Assembly (NCBI RefSeq): GCF_020982545.1
Contig: NZ_JAJKLK010000002.1
Span: 1-64,000, forward strand
Length of the DNA stretch: 64,000 nt
Source of the DNA: Streptomyces sp. MNU76
Lineage (GTDB): Bacteria; Actinomycetota; Actinomycetes; Streptomycetales; Streptomycetaceae
Direction of reading: 5' to 3'
The translations under genes and the position numbers were made by a program. Below, one piece after another: positions 51,577 to 60,674 of the stretch. Numbering within the stretch: position 1 is the stretch's first letter; each line of letters starts with the position of its first letter. The notes under the pieces are model-generated. The model saw only the letters and a program-made list of their open reading frames with translations, did no database searches and was not told the origin of the DNA.

Positions 51577-52254
51577 TGCTACCTCCTGCAGACGTTTTGG
51601 GCAAGCCGCTGACCTGCGTTTTCGCCGGCCTGCGCAGCCTTGTTCAACTATTGATCGTGACGGTCGACGCGGCCGTAGGCGGGCTCCCGGCGACTGACGC
51701 TGACTCAATACTGACTTCGATGACGGGCGTCAGGTGCCAGGGGTTGTCGGACAGGGATCGGCGCATTCGCATCTGCCGGAAGTATCGACCGAGCAGCGGC
51801 CAAGGTCACGTGCCTGAGCGCGCACGAGCGTGCCGGGGCGGATCACGGCCGCACCAGGGCGTCCGAGAGCACGCTCGCCTCCTCACCCTGAACCGCCCAC
51901 GCTGCGACTGACGATCGGCGGGGGCGTGCCTGCTCGTGGTCTGCGCCCTGATCCGCTACCTCGCCGACATGCCGAGGTGCGCCCGGGAATCGGCGATCCC
52001 GGCGCACCTGGCCCTGACGACGATCGAGAACCGGGAGGCGTCGGGGGTGGTACCACCCGGCGATGAGCCGTTGTTCCGCGCGTACTTCACCGAGGCGGCT
52101 GCGCTCGCCGATCGGAGGGTGGTCTGAGACGGAAGCGGCGGAGCCGACGCCTGTGGCGCCTGCCGGGCAGTGGCGGGTGTCGTCGACGGCCGCTGACCGC
52201 CGCCGGCGGTGAGAGCCGACTCCGATCCGGCGCGGTACACAGCGCCCGAAAGCA
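51577..52254. other. Intergenic stretch of about 680 bp without a confident gene
   Basis: On the minus strand TTGAAC (51646-51641) followed 18 bp later by GAAAAC may be the dhaK promoter. A 63-codon plus-strand frame at 51936-52127 (CALIRYLADMPRCARESAIP...) looks protein-like but has no binding site, so it may be a decayed fragment. Confidence 0.35.
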
Positions 52255-52677
52255 TCAGACCTGGTCAAAGCCGCGGAAGGTTCCTGATCCATCAGCGGCG
52301 TCGGCGAACTCCGCAAAGTCCATGTTGGCGATGCTGAGGTTGGCCGAGATGTCAGGAAACCACCGAGCGGGGACCCTGAACGTCCGCCCGGGCTCGTCCG
52401 AGAGGTCCACGGCCAGGAGCGGGTGGCCCGAATCCTTCATCGTGGCCGCGTCAGCCAGAAACAGGTAGAAGATCTGCTCGTCTTCGCCCGCGGCAGCCTC
52501 CTCGGCCATCACGGCCTGGACGCCCAAGCCGGCAAAGCGATGCTCGCTGACATAGGTGGCATGGGGGTACTCGCCAGCCGCGTCGAGTGCGGCTCGCACC
52601 GCGTCCCACGCCTCCTCGTCACCGAAGTCGGTACGCAGGACCAGCGAGGTCAGATCATCGGGCTGAGGCAGAGGCAC
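52255..52677 (-). CDS. DUF6924-like acidic protein
   Basis: A 140-residue acidic cytoplasmic protein: LVLRTDFGDEEAWDAVRAAL, HATYVSEHRFAGLGVQAVMA, FYLFLADAATMKDSGHPLLA, VDLSDEPGRTFRVPARWFPD, ANLSIANMDFAEFADAAD. This order matches a small actinobacterial family (DUF6924) of unknown function; similar single-domain acidic proteins include toxin-immunity proteins, but no toxin gene is adjacent. GTG at 52677 with AGAGGA about 9 nt upstream. Single gene behind a hairpin. Confidence 0.7.
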   Translation of the reverse strand: MPLPQPDDLTSLVLRTDFGDEEAWDAVRAALDAAGEYPHATYVSEHRFAGLGVQAVMAEEAAAGEDEQIFYLFLADAATMKDSGHPLLAVDLSDEPGRTFRVPARWFPDISANLSIANMDFAEFADAADGSGTFRGFDQV

Positions 52678-52761
52678 CTTGTGATCCTCTCACCTGACGT
52701 CGTACGGGGCGTTGCGAATCCGCCTGCCCCGGCAAGCAGCGGCGCAACGTGCCGAGCCGCG

Positions 52762-52799
52762 CAGGTCCCCGCACCCTTCATGAGGGGTGCGGGGACCTG
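52762..52799. terminator. Perfect 15-bp hairpin between the amidase and DUF6924 genes
   Basis: CAGGTCCCCGCACCC (52762-52776) pairs exactly with 52785-52799 around an 8-base loop. It starts 7 bp past the stop of the amidase gene on the minus strand and should terminate that transcript. Confidence 0.75.
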
Positions 52800-52806
52800 T
52801 CTCCGG

Positions 52807-53640
52807 TCAGCGCAGTCCGGCGAAGAGGTCGTCCTCGGGTGTGGCCGTGCCGGTGCTGTCCCGGACGCGGAGGAAGGTCTCCATGCCCATGAACTCGCCG
52901 AACCTCTCCTTGCCCATCTTGAGGAAGAAGATGTTCTCGCCCTGACTGGCGTGCGCGGCAAGCGCGTCGAACTTCTGACCACTGAACGCGGTGGTGTCAA
53001 CCCACGTGGTGATCTCGTCGTCGGGCAGCCCGATCTCGGCCGTGGCGGCGGCCTCGGCAGGATCCGGTTCGGGCATGTCCGGATGGAACTCGCGCATGAT
53101 CTCGCCGAACCGCCGCATCATCGAGCGGGGCGCCGTGGTCCAGTACACCTTCGGCGTCAGCGCGGTCATGTCCAGCGCCGCCATCGTGATGCGGTGGGCC
53201 TGGATGTGGTCGGGGTGGCCGTAGAACCCGTTCTCGTCGTAGGTGACGACCACATCGGGCCGGTAGTGCCGCATGAGCTCCGCGAGCCGGGCCGCGCCCT
53301 CCTCCACGGGGGTCTGCCAGAAGGATCCGGGGGCGTCGTTGCTCGGCCAGCCGATCATCCCGGAGTCGGCGTAGTCCAGCGTCTCCAGATCGCTGATCTT
53401 CAGAACGTCACAGCTCGCCTCGAGTTCTCGGCGGCGCAGCAGGGCGACCGCCGCGGGATCGTGGCCGGGATCACCCGGTTTGACGCCGCCCGGTCCGTCA
53501 CCGCAACCGCCGTCGGTACACGTCACGAGAACCGTGCGGATGCCTTCCGCCGCGTACCGCGCGAGGACTCCTCCGGTTCCGGTGGCCTCGTCGTCGGGGT
53601 GAGCGTGAACGGCCATGAGCGTCAAGGGGTGGTCAGTCAT
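52807..53640 (-). CDS. PIG-L/LmbE-family deacetylase, Mca (mycothiol conjugate amidase)-like
   Basis: A 277-residue zinc-dependent amidase. The zinc motif AHPDDE is in LMAVHAHPDDEATGTGGVLA and the second ligand in ENGFYGHPDHIQAHRITMAA. Also conserved are TDGGCGDGP, RRRELEASCDVLKIS and LETLDYADSGM. Length and text fit the mycothiol S-conjugate amidase/MshB group, which works in mycothiol-dependent detoxification or synthesis in actinobacteria; which of the two cannot be settled from sequence alone. Confidence 0.85.
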   Translation of the reverse strand: MTDHPLTLMAVHAHPDDEATGTGGVLARYAAEGIRTVLVTCTDGGCGDGPGGVKPGDPGHDPAAVALLRRRELEASCDVLKISDLETLDYADSGMIGWPSNDAPGSFWQTPVEEGAARLAELMRHYRPDVVVTYDENGFYGHPDHIQAHRITMAALDMTALTPKVYWTTAPRSMMRRFGEIMREFHPDMPEPDPAEAAATAEIGLPDDEITTWVDTTAFSGQKFDALAAHASQGENIFFLKMGKERFGEFMGMETFLRVRDSTGTATPEDDLFAGLR

Positions 53641-53822
53641 GCAACAGCCCTTCTGCGGAAGTACGTGTCGGTCTCAGCGCGCGGTGAGGACTTCGCGCGC
53701 ACGGAGTTCGGATCGCGAGGGAGCGGACAGACGGACCGGTGATCCCCGCGCTCCCCGCCCCTCTGCCGGTGCAACCGGCTCGCCGGACGCGCTGTTCCCG
53801 GCGAGACCGCTTGATTCGCCGG

Positions 53823-55928
53823 TCAGGGCCGGCTTTCCGCAGGCAGGCAGTCCCCGGAGGTGAAAAGCTGGGGCCAGGCGCTGTTCCCCTGGTACGCGGC
53901 GACGGTCCAGTGGGTGTAGTTCCAGCGCTTGTCGCGCTTGTACTCGGCGAGCAGCCTGGGGCAGGCGATTCTGGTGACGACGTCCTGGAAGTGGGACTGC
54001 TGGGCGCGGCCGGAGAGCACCCCGGAGCCGTCCAGGGCCCACACGTACACCATCTTGTCGACGGGATCGAAACCGAGGGTGATCGCGTCGTCGTGGTCGA
54101 AGGGCTCCAGGCCGTGGCCCTCGGCGACGCGCGTGTCCCAGGCGGCGGTGATCGCTTCGACCGTGTCACCGGCGACACGGATCTCGTCCGCGTCGGCGCT
54201 GGGCAGCTCGGCGGTGACGATGCCCTCGTCCGTGCCCTGGCGCTGTCCGGCCTCCTCGCTGTAGCAGCCGGTGGTGGCTCTGCCGAAGCCTAGGATCGTG
54301 GCCTCGTCCTGGCCGTCGTGGTCCTTCCAGTAGACGGAGAACCTGCCGTACGGCCAGCTGCTCGGCGCGTCCTTGAGCCGGTGGGCCAGGGTGGTGCAGG
54401 CGGCCATCTCGCTCGCCCGCCGGAAGACCTCCTTGTAGTCGTCGGTGAGGGTGGAGATCGGGCCTCCGGTGACCATCACCGTCTGCGCCCGGCGGTTGAA
54501 GGTGACCGTGGGTTTCATGAACGACATGTCCTTCGTGGTGAGCATGGCGGTCACCTCGTCGACGATGTCGGCCGCGGCCTCCCGCTCCTCCGCGCCGGTG
54601 GCGTACCGGCTCGCGCCCCACTCGCCGGGGACGGGCTGGGCCTCGTCGTCCGCGCGGGTGAAGGCGGGATCGGCCACCCCGGCGAGCGGGTCGGCCGGGA
54701 CGGGCACGGCACGTGGGTCGGTGGCCGCCGGGCCGGTCCCCTCCGCGTCGGACACGGCGGAGGGTGACCGGCCGGCTCCCGCACCTGAGCCGCCGGTGCC
54801 CCTGGAGGTCGTCGAGGCCGTCGCTCCGGCACCGTCCGCCGAATCCGTGCCGCTCCCGTCCCGGCTGAAGGCCAGTACGCCGCCGACGGTCGCGCCGACG
54901 ACGGCCGCCGCGACCAGGACAGCGACAACGGCCCGGCGTCGGGAGGGCTTTGCCGGAGGGCCGGGTGCCGGTACGGGCCAGGACGGGTCGTCGGGGACCG
55001 GTACGGACCACAGCGCGGTGACCAACTCGCCGACCGACAGGAGAGCGTCACCCTCTTCCGCCGCCCTGTCGCCGGCGAGCAGCTGAGTGGACTCCGCGGC
55101 CAGCAGCCGCGCGCAGGCGTCAGCGGCCCCGGCGGCGTCCGGCCGCTCGGCGGGTTCCTTGGCGAGGGCCTTCTCCAGGATCTGCCTGAGCGCGTCGGGG
55201 ACACCGTCGAGATCCGGCTCGCCGGACAGGACACGGTAGGCCACCGCCTCGGGAGCGCCGCTGCCGAACGGGAGCCGGCCGGTCGCCGCGTGGGCCACCA
55301 GCGCGCCCCAGGCGAACAGGTCGCCCTCGGCCGCGGTGACGCCGCCGCGGTAGTGCTCGGGGCTGATCCAGCCAGGGGTGCCGGTCAGGATGCCGGTCCT
55401 CGTGACGCTGGTGCCGTCGGCGGCGTGCGCGATGCCGAAGTCCAGGACGCGGGGGCCGGCCGGGGTCAGCAGCACGTTCTGCGGTTTGACGTCCCGGTGC
55501 ACGACGCCGGCGGCGTGGATCGCCGCGAGGGCCTGTGCGGTGCCGGTGGCGAAGGCGTACAACGTGCCCTCGCTCAGCGGTCCGTGGGCGGCCAGATGCT
55601 GGGCCAGGGTGGGGCCCGGGGCGTAGGCGGTCGCCAGCCAGGGGGCGTCGGCATCGGGGTCGGCCGCGAGGAGCGGCAGCAGGAACGGGCCCTGGACCAG
55701 GGCGGAGAGCCGTACCTCACGGCGGAACCGAGCCCGGAACTCCGGATCCCCCGCCTGCACGGGGTGGATCACCTTCACCGCCACCCGGGCGCCGTCGTCC
55801 GTGAGCGCGGCGTACACGGTTCCCATGCCGCCCGCACCGAGTCGGCCGACCACGCGGTACGGGCCGACACGGGAGGGATCACCCGGGCGAGCGGGCTGTA
55901 TCCGCCCGACCGGTCCAGCAGCGCTCAC
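53823..55928 (-). CDS. Membrane serine/threonine protein kinase (PknB type)
   Basis: A 701-residue receptor kinase. The N-terminal kinase domain (about residues 20-280) has the Gly loop VVGRLGAGGMGTVYAALTDD, Lys in ARVAVKVIHPV, the catalytic loop GVVHRDVKPQNVLLTPAGPR, DFG in VLDFGIAHAADG and the P+1 region GTPGWISPEHYRGG. A Pro-rich linker leads to one membrane helix (AVVAVLVAAAVVGATVGGVL, about 380-400), a low-complexity stretch and an external domain of about 250 residues with several Cys (EMAACTTLAHRLKDAPSSWP, ATTGCYSEEAG, ACPRLLAEYK). No PASTA repeats. The GTG at 55928 is chosen for homology; the binding site is weak. Confidence 0.85.
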   Translation of the reverse strand: MSAAGPVGRIQPARPGDPSRVGPYRVVGRLGAGGMGTVYAALTDDGARVAVKVIHPVQAGDPEFRARFRREVRLSALVQGPFLLPLLAADPDADAPWLATAYAPGPTLAQHLAAHGPLSEGTLYAFATGTAQALAAIHAAGVVHRDVKPQNVLLTPAGPRVLDFGIAHAADGTSVTRTGILTGTPGWISPEHYRGGVTAAEGDLFAWGALVAHAATGRLPFGSGAPEAVAYRVLSGEPDLDGVPDALRQILEKALAKEPAERPDAAGAADACARLLAAESTQLLAGDRAAEEGDALLSVGELVTALWSVPVPDDPSWPVPAPGPPAKPSRRRAVVAVLVAAAVVGATVGGVLAFSRDGSGTDSADGAGATASTTSRGTGGSGAGAGRSPSAVSDAEGTGPAATDPRAVPVPADPLAGVADPAFTRADDEAQPVPGEWGASRYATGAEEREAAADIVDEVTAMLTTKDMSFMKPTVTFNRRAQTVMVTGGPISTLTDDYKEVFRRASEMAACTTLAHRLKDAPSSWPYGRFSVYWKDHDGQDEATILGFGRATTGCYSEEAGQRQGTDEGIVTAELPSADADEIRVAGDTVEAITAAWDTRVAEGHGLEPFDHDDAITLGFDPVDKMVYVWALDGSGVLSGRAQQSHFQDVVTRIACPRLLAEYKRDKRWNYTHWTVAAYQGNSAWPQLFTSGDCLPAESRP

Positions 55929-56321
55929 AGACAGTCCGATCGGTCGTGCGGGAGACGTTCGAGGCTGGATGATATCCGGCCGTGCACATCGGACAGCTGT
56001 CGTTCTCCGGCGTGATGGCGGCGCTCCCCATGGACCTCGCCCCTGGGACGTCTGGACCGCCGACCGCCCCCGGCTCATCCGGTGCACTCGCGAAACCCGC
56101 TCCGACCCACTCCGCTCCAGGGATCGTGGAGAAGAGCCCACAGGGGTCGTGAAGATGAACTCAGGTGCGGTGCAGAGCTGTTGCACCCGTGCTGAAGATT
56201 GCCCCCGAGGCCCGGAGCATGACCACAGCACGGAGCCCCGGCCAACGTCGTCCGGCCCGGCGAACGAGCGTACGCGGCGGGAAAGTCGGGTCCTGCGGAC
56301 GCCTGCCGGGCTACGGCACGG
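55929..56321. other. Intergenic region upstream of the kinase gene, no gene seen
   Basis: About 390 bp between the kinase start and the thioesterase stop. Open frames here are out-of-frame shadows or N-terminal run-ons of the kinase frame. No clear promoter was assigned. Confidence 0.4.
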
Positions 56322-56819
56322 CTACGAACTGGGCGGGACGGGGAACACCATGCAGCTGCTGGTGGCGTGGGCCAGCAGCCGGTCCTCGGAGTCGCGGAGC
56401 TCGGCCTGGGCCAGGGCGGTGCGGCGGCCGCTGTTGAGGACGGTGCCGATCGCGCGGACCTTGCCGGTGTCGACGGTGACCGGGCGCAGGAACTTCAGGG
56501 TCAGATCGAGCGAGGTGTAGCCCATGCCCCGCGGCAGCACGGACTGCACCGCGCAGCCGGCCGCCGAGTCCAGCAGGGTGGCGTACACCCCGCCGTGGAC
56601 GCTCCCGATCGGGTTGTAGTGCTCCTCGCCCGGCACCAGGACGAAGACCACCCGGCCGTGCTCGGCCTCCTCCAGGGTGAAGCCCAAGGTGGCGGCCACC
56701 GGAGGAGTGGGCAGCCGCCCGGCGAGCATCTCCCGGAGGAAGTCGAGTCCGTTGTGGTCACCGACGGCTCGGGCGGAGACGGTGGGGTCCTCCCACGCGA
56801 ACGTACGTGACCTGCGCAT
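56322..56819 (-). CDS. PaaI-type hotdog thioesterase
   Basis: A 165-residue hotdog-fold acyl-CoA thioesterase. The catalytic segment NPIGSVHGGVYATLLDSAAG (about residues 68-87) is followed by VLPRGMGYTSLDLTLKFLRP and RTALAQAELRDSEDRLLAHA, as in PaaI enzymes that release dead-end (often aromatic) acyl groups from CoA. GGGAG lies 5 nt before the ATG at 56819. It is divergent from the HxlR regulator, with only 89 bp between, so the two are probably co-regulated. Confidence 0.88.
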   Translation of the reverse strand: MRRSRTFAWEDPTVSARAVGDHNGLDFLREMLAGRLPTPPVAATLGFTLEEAEHGRVVFVLVPGEEHYNPIGSVHGGVYATLLDSAAGCAVQSVLPRGMGYTSLDLTLKFLRPVTVDTGKVRAIGTVLNSGRRTALAQAELRDSEDRLLAHATSSCMVFPVPPSS

Positions 56820-56852
56820 TTCCACTCCCGAAGTAGCTGGCTTCTCCAAATG

Positions 56853-56882
56853 AAGCTAGCTGGGCACGCATCTGGCTGTCAA
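56853..56882 (-). promoter_or_regulatory. Promoter of the thioesterase gene
   Basis: On the minus strand a perfect TTGACA (56882-56877), 18 bp, then TAGCTT (56858-56853). It lies in the divergent region shared with the HxlR promoter, so the regulator could act on both. Confidence 0.6.
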
Positions 56883-56896
56883 TCGCGAAGTCAGCC

Positions 56897-56908
56897 TAGG
56901 ATGAGCAC
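56897..56908 (+). promoter_or_regulatory. Leaderless -10 of the HxlR gene
   Basis: TAGGAT (56897-56902), six bases GAGCAC and the ATG at 56909, with no Shine-Dalgarno; identical in layout and almost in sequence to the PadR promoter at 45588. Confidence 0.6.
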
Positions 56909-57424
56909 ATGAGGTGGCTGGAGACGAGCGCGGAGAACTGCACGGTCCACCGGACGCTGGATCTGGTCGGCGAGAAGTGGTCGTTGCTGCTGCTGCGGGA
57001 CGCCATGAACGGCGTACGGCGTTTCGACGACTTCCGGCGCCACGTCGGGCTGTCCGAGGCCGTCCTCGCGGACCGGCTGCGCAAGCTGGTCGCGGCCGGG
57101 ATCCTGGAGACCGTCGCCTACCGCGAGCCCGGCAGCCGCACCCGGCGCGAGTACCGGCTCACGCGCAAGGGCTGGGACCTGTGGCCCGCGATGATCGCAC
57201 TCAAGCAGTGGGGCGACCGGTACACGGCCGACCCCGAGGGGCCGCCTCTGGAGGTGAGTCACGCGGACTGCGGCGACACCGTCCGGGCGGTGGTCGTCTG
57301 CGAGAAGGGCCACGGACCGCTGACCCCGCGGGACGCCCGTGCCCGTCCCGGCCCCTCGGCGCGGTTCCTCGCCGGGGCAGATGTCCGAGGTGACGAGACC
57401 CGGCCCGCTACGGACCGGGCCTGA
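56909..57424 (+). CDS. HxlR-family transcriptional regulator
   Basis: A 171-residue winged-helix regulator. The HxlR domain covers about residues 8-105: CTVHRTLDLVGEKWSLLLLR, GVRRFDDFRRHVGLSEAVLA, DRLRKLVAAGILETVAYREP and LTRKGWDLWPAMIALKQWGD. An N-terminal Cys (ENCTV), often redox- or ligand-sensing in this family, is present (Cys11). A basic C-terminal tail follows. It faces away from the thioesterase gene and probably regulates it. Confidence 0.9.
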   Translation: MRWLETSAENCTVHRTLDLVGEKWSLLLLRDAMNGVRRFDDFRRHVGLSEAVLADRLRKLVAAGILETVAYREPGSRTRREYRLTRKGWDLWPAMIALKQWGDRYTADPEGPPLEVSHADCGDTVRAVVVCEKGHGPLTPRDARARPGPSARFLAGADVRGDETRPATDRA

Positions 57425-57539
57425 CCGTCTTCGTCGCCGGTCGGGATCCTCACCATCCTGGCGATCACCGCACTGCACGGAACCATCGCCACCGACCGGC
57501 ACGGAGATGGGTACGCCCTCCTCGCGATGCTCTGACGGG

Positions 57540-58346
57540 TCAGGGCTTGACGTAGGTGCAGATGGCGAGCGGCGAGTCCAGGGAGTACGGGGCCGCGTCA
57601 GCGGGCCAGTCGCCGAAGCGGCTCTCGGGGACGAGGCCGGCGGCGCGGGCGTAGGTGTCCATCTCCTCCGGGTCGGTCAGTCGGGAGACCTCGGTGCCGA
57701 CACGGGTGGTGCCGTCGGCCTCGTACCAGACGTGCGAGAGATGCCAAAGCGATCCCTCCGGCAGGAGGACCGAGTGGCTCTGCAGGCCGGTGCCCGGCTC
57801 CGGATAGGGCCAGAAGTACGTGGCGCGGGCGCTGCCCTCGTGCAGGGCGAGGATGGCCGGCTTGTTGTGGGTCTCGATCACCAGCCTGCCGCCGGGGGCC
57901 AGCAGTTCGGCCGCGCGACGCACCGCCAGCAGCTGCTTCTCGGGGCTGAGCAGCATCGACAGGGTCGCGCAGATGCAGTACACCAGCCCCACGGTGCGGT
58001 CCGCGGTGTAGACGCAGATGTCGCCGTGTACGGGCTCGACGGGGGTGTCGTCGGCCAGGTCGCGGCGCAGCACGTCGAGCATCTCGGGGGAGGAGTCCAC
58101 CCCGGTGACCGGCCCGACGTGGCGCGACAACGGGAGCGCTATCCGACCCGTTCCGACACCGAACTCGACGGTGCCCAGGGCCGGATCGGGATGCAGCGAG
58201 ACCAGGCGCTCCACCTCGTCGACGACGGACTCGTCGTCGGGGAACAGCCGGTGGTACCAGTCGCCGAACTGCCGGCCGTAGCCGATGTCTTCGATGATGG
58301 CGCTCGACGTGGCGCCGGGCGCGGGGGATGTCGTGCTGGTGCTCAT
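57540..58346 (-). CDS. SAM-dependent methyltransferase of the linaridin-like cluster (LinM candidate)
   Basis: A 268-residue class I methyltransferase: GYGRQFGDWYHRLFPDDESV, motif I LGTVEFGVGTGRIALPLSRH (about residues 56-75), VTGVDSSPEMLDVLRRDLAD, VEPVHGDICVYTADRTVGLV and the post-motif ELLAPGGRLVIETHNKP. In linaridin clusters the equivalent enzyme (CypM type) dimethylates the peptide N-terminus; the same role here is inferred from context. GGAGG lies 7 nt before the ATG, which overlaps the stop of the tiny membrane-protein gene (ATGA). It is the last gene of the operon. Confidence 0.82.
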   Translation of the reverse strand: MSTSTTSPAPGATSSAIIEDIGYGRQFGDWYHRLFPDDESVVDEVERLVSLHPDPALGTVEFGVGTGRIALPLSRHVGPVTGVDSSPEMLDVLRRDLADDTPVEPVHGDICVYTADRTVGLVYCICATLSMLLSPEKQLLAVRRAAELLAPGGRLVIETHNKPAILALHEGSARATYFWPYPEPGTGLQSHSVLLPEGSLWHLSHVWYEADGTTRVGTEVSRLTDPEEMDTYARAAGLVPESRFGDWPADAAPYSLDSPLAICTYVKP

Positions 58347-58534
58347 GGGTGCTGCCTCCGCTTCTTGGACGGGGTGTGCCTCGGGTGGGTGGTGCTTCTG
58401 GCCTGGGAGCAGGCACCCCACAGCACCACGAGGGCGACGCCGATGACGGCGGGGGTGCTGACGGCCTGGGTGGCGATGAGGAAGCCGACGAGGCCGAGGG
58501 CTACCACGGACGGGATGAGCAGAAAGTCGTTCAT
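58343..58534 (-). CDS. Tiny two-helix membrane protein
   Basis: A 63-residue protein, MNDFLLIPSVVALGLVGFLI then TPAVIGVALVVLWGACSQ, i.e. two membrane helices and a basic tail (HPRHTPSKKRRQHP). No family is recognised. AGGAGA precedes the ATG, and the AGGAGAAG word is duplicated about 26 bp upstream. Its stop overlaps the methyltransferase ATG. By position it may assist the ABC exporter or the membrane maturation complex, but this is a guess. Confidence 0.75.
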   Translation of the reverse strand: MNDFLLIPSVVALGLVGFLIATQAVSTPAVIGVALVVLWGACSQARSTTHPRHTPSKKRRQHP

Positions 58535-58620
58535 GGACTTCTCCTGTCGGGATGATCGGGACGTCTTCTCCTGTCGGAGGTGAAGGCGGGTGTGCCGCCC
58601 TGTCGTTCGGTGGATGTGGA

Positions 58621-60507
58621 TCAGGACGCCAGGTCGCTGAGTTCCTGGAGCCGGGCGAGCCGGCGGTAGAGGTCGCTGCGCCGGTGGAGTTCGTCGTGGG
58701 TGCCGACGGCGTGCACCCGTCCCTGGTCGAGCACGATGATCTGCTGGGCCTCGGTGACGGTGGACAGGCGGTGGGCGATGGCGATGACCGCACAGAAGTC
58801 GGAGATCATGGTGATGCTGTCGCGCAGCGCGTTCTCCGATTCGGTGTCGAGGTTGGCGGTGGCCTCGTCCAGCAGCAGGAACCGGGGCGTCTGCAGCAAC
58901 GTACGGGCGATGGCGAGGCGTTGCCGCTGACCGCCCGACAGGCCGGCGCCGCGATCGCCGAGGTTGGTGTCGAGTCCGTGGGGCAGCGCGTTGATCACCT
59001 CGGTCAGGTTGGCCATGCGCAGCGCCTCGGCGATGTCCTTGTCCCCGGCGTCCGGTGCGCTGTAGGTGAGGTTCTCCCGGACGGTGCCGCGCAACAGTGT
59101 GTGGTCCTGGTCGACGTAGCCGACGATGGACCGCAGCTTGTTGAGTGGCATGTCGATGATGTCCGTGCCGTCGATGCGGATCGCACCGGACACCGGGTCG
59201 AAGAGCCGCTCGATCAGTTGGAAGACGGTGGACTTGCCAGCGCCGGAGGGGCCGACGATGGCGGTCAGTCCCTCGGACGGCACGGTGAAGGAGACCCCGT
59301 CGAGGACGGACGTGTTGCTGCCGGGATAGGAGAACCGGACGCCGTCCAAGGTGAGTCCGGGTTCGTACCCCAGCCCGAACGGGCGGGCGGCACGCGGCCG
59401 TTCGGCCGGGCGGCTGCTGTCCGGATCCGTCTCGACCTCGATCTTGCCGAGCTCCGCGAGCCGCTCCACCGACGCTCGGCCGATCTGGAACTGCGCGATC
59501 GACTCGAACAAGTCCAGCAACGGCGCCACCAGGTAGAAGAGGTAGAGGATGAACGCCGTCAGAGCGGCGGTGGTCATCGCCCCGGTGGTGGTGCGGGCCG
59601 CACCCAGAGCGATGACGACCGTCAGGGCGAGCTGGGTGCCGATGCTCATGGTCGGGTCCAGCAGCGACGACATCACCGTCACCCTGATCCCCGACTTCCG
59701 GACCTGCCGGGCGATGGTCGCGATCTCCTCGGTCTCCCGGGCCTCGGCCCGGGATGCCTTCACGGTGGGCATCGCTCCCAGTACCCGCAGCAGGGCGGAG
59801 CCGAAGGCGCCCAAGTCGGCCTGGTTGCGCACTGACACCCTCCGCACCCCGCTCGCCAGCCAGAGCGAGACGACGCTGGTCGCGCCGAGGCAGGCCAGGG
59901 TGGCGGCCAGCAGCACGGTGTCGATCCAGGCCATCAGGGCGATCCCGCCGATGACCAGGAAGCTGTTGTTGAGGATGCTGTCGATCGCGTGTGTCATGGT
60001 GGAGCGGGCGAGAATGGTGTCGCTGACCATCCGGGAGAACACATCGCCCTGTCGCAGGCCGCTGTACGCCCTGAACCGGGAGCGCAGCAGACGCGAGGTC
60101 AGTGTCCGGCGGATGTCGTAGACGATGTTTTCCCCGGCCAGCCCGATGGCGTACGAGTGGAGCGCGTTCAGGGTGGCGTCGGCGATGAACAGTGCCGCGC
60201 CCACCATGATCGGGCCGGTCAACGAGCGCCCTTTGCCGACGGTGTCGACCAGGAGGCCGATGGCCGCGGGCTGGGCCAGGGACGTCGCGGCGCTCAGCAG
60301 GCCGAGGAGGATTCCGAGCAGGACCAGGCGGCGGTGCCGGCCCATGGCCCGCCAGGGGTTCGCTCCCTTGCCCCACAGCAGGTGCAGATTGAGCTCGGGA
60401 ACCGCCCGGTGCGTGGCTCCACGCCCGCCACCAGGCTCCTTCTCCAGGTTCACCGGCGGGTCCTGGGGGCGTGTGTGGCGGCCTCGGCCGGCCGGCGGGT
60501 CACTCAT
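58621..60507 (-). CDS. ABC exporter, fused membrane and ATPase domains (LinT candidate)
   Basis: A 628-residue half-transporter of the peptide/lipid exporter type. Six membrane helices occupy about residues 55-345 (LVLLGILLGLLSAATSLAQP, GGIALMAWIDTVLLAATLAC), and the ATPase follows with Walker A VGPSGAGKSTVFQLIERLFD, Q-loop VGYVDQDHTLLRGT, signature LSGGQRQRLAIARTLLQ, Walker B RFLLLDEATANLD and H-loop AIAHRLSTV. There is no N-terminal C39 peptidase, so leader removal must be done by another protein. Linaridin clusters encode such a transporter. ATG at 60507. Confidence 0.9.
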   Translation of the reverse strand: MSDPPAGRGRHTRPQDPPVNLEKEPGGGRGATHRAVPELNLHLLWGKGANPWRAMGRHRRLVLLGILLGLLSAATSLAQPAAIGLLVDTVGKGRSLTGPIMVGAALFIADATLNALHSYAIGLAGENIVYDIRRTLTSRLLRSRFRAYSGLRQGDVFSRMVSDTILARSTMTHAIDSILNNSFLVIGGIALMAWIDTVLLAATLACLGATSVVSLWLASGVRRVSVRNQADLGAFGSALLRVLGAMPTVKASRAEARETEEIATIARQVRKSGIRVTVMSSLLDPTMSIGTQLALTVVIALGAARTTTGAMTTAALTAFILYLFYLVAPLLDLFESIAQFQIGRASVERLAELGKIEVETDPDSSRPAERPRAARPFGLGYEPGLTLDGVRFSYPGSNTSVLDGVSFTVPSEGLTAIVGPSGAGKSTVFQLIERLFDPVSGAIRIDGTDIIDMPLNKLRSIVGYVDQDHTLLRGTVRENLTYSAPDAGDKDIAEALRMANLTEVINALPHGLDTNLGDRGAGLSGGQRQRLAIARTLLQTPRFLLLDEATANLDTESENALRDSITMISDFCAVIAIAHRLSTVTEAQQIIVLDQGRVHAVGTHDELHRRSDLYRRLARLQELSDLAS

Positions 60508-60546
60508 CCCGCGCCCCCGGCCCCGCGACGGCGACCGGCCCCAGGT

Positions 60547-60672
60547 TCACTGGTGCTCCCTCCCGGCCTCTTTCTCTTGCGCGCGGGCCCTGGCGTACCG
60601 CACGACTCCGCTGATCAGGCCGGCCGTGAAGATCAGGATCGCGAGGAGGGCATAGGGGTTTGAAATGTCCAT
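60547..60672 (-). CDS. 41-residue membrane peptide in the cluster
   Basis: Encodes MDISNPYALLAILIFTAGLI then SGVVRYARARAQEKEAGREH and a last residue: one membrane helix and a charged tail. AAAGG lies about 8 nt before the ATG, codon choice is normal for the organism, and it sits tightly between the LinL-like and ABC genes, two bp after the former. No family is recognised. Confidence 0.7.
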   Translation of the reverse strand: MDISNPYALLAILIFTAGLISGVVRYARARAQEKEAGREHQ

Positions 60673-60674
60673 GA

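Noticed and set aside
51936..52127. Independent 63-residue gene
   Set aside because: No ribosome-binding site, no recognisable family and unclear start; kept only as a possible fragment in the intergenic note.
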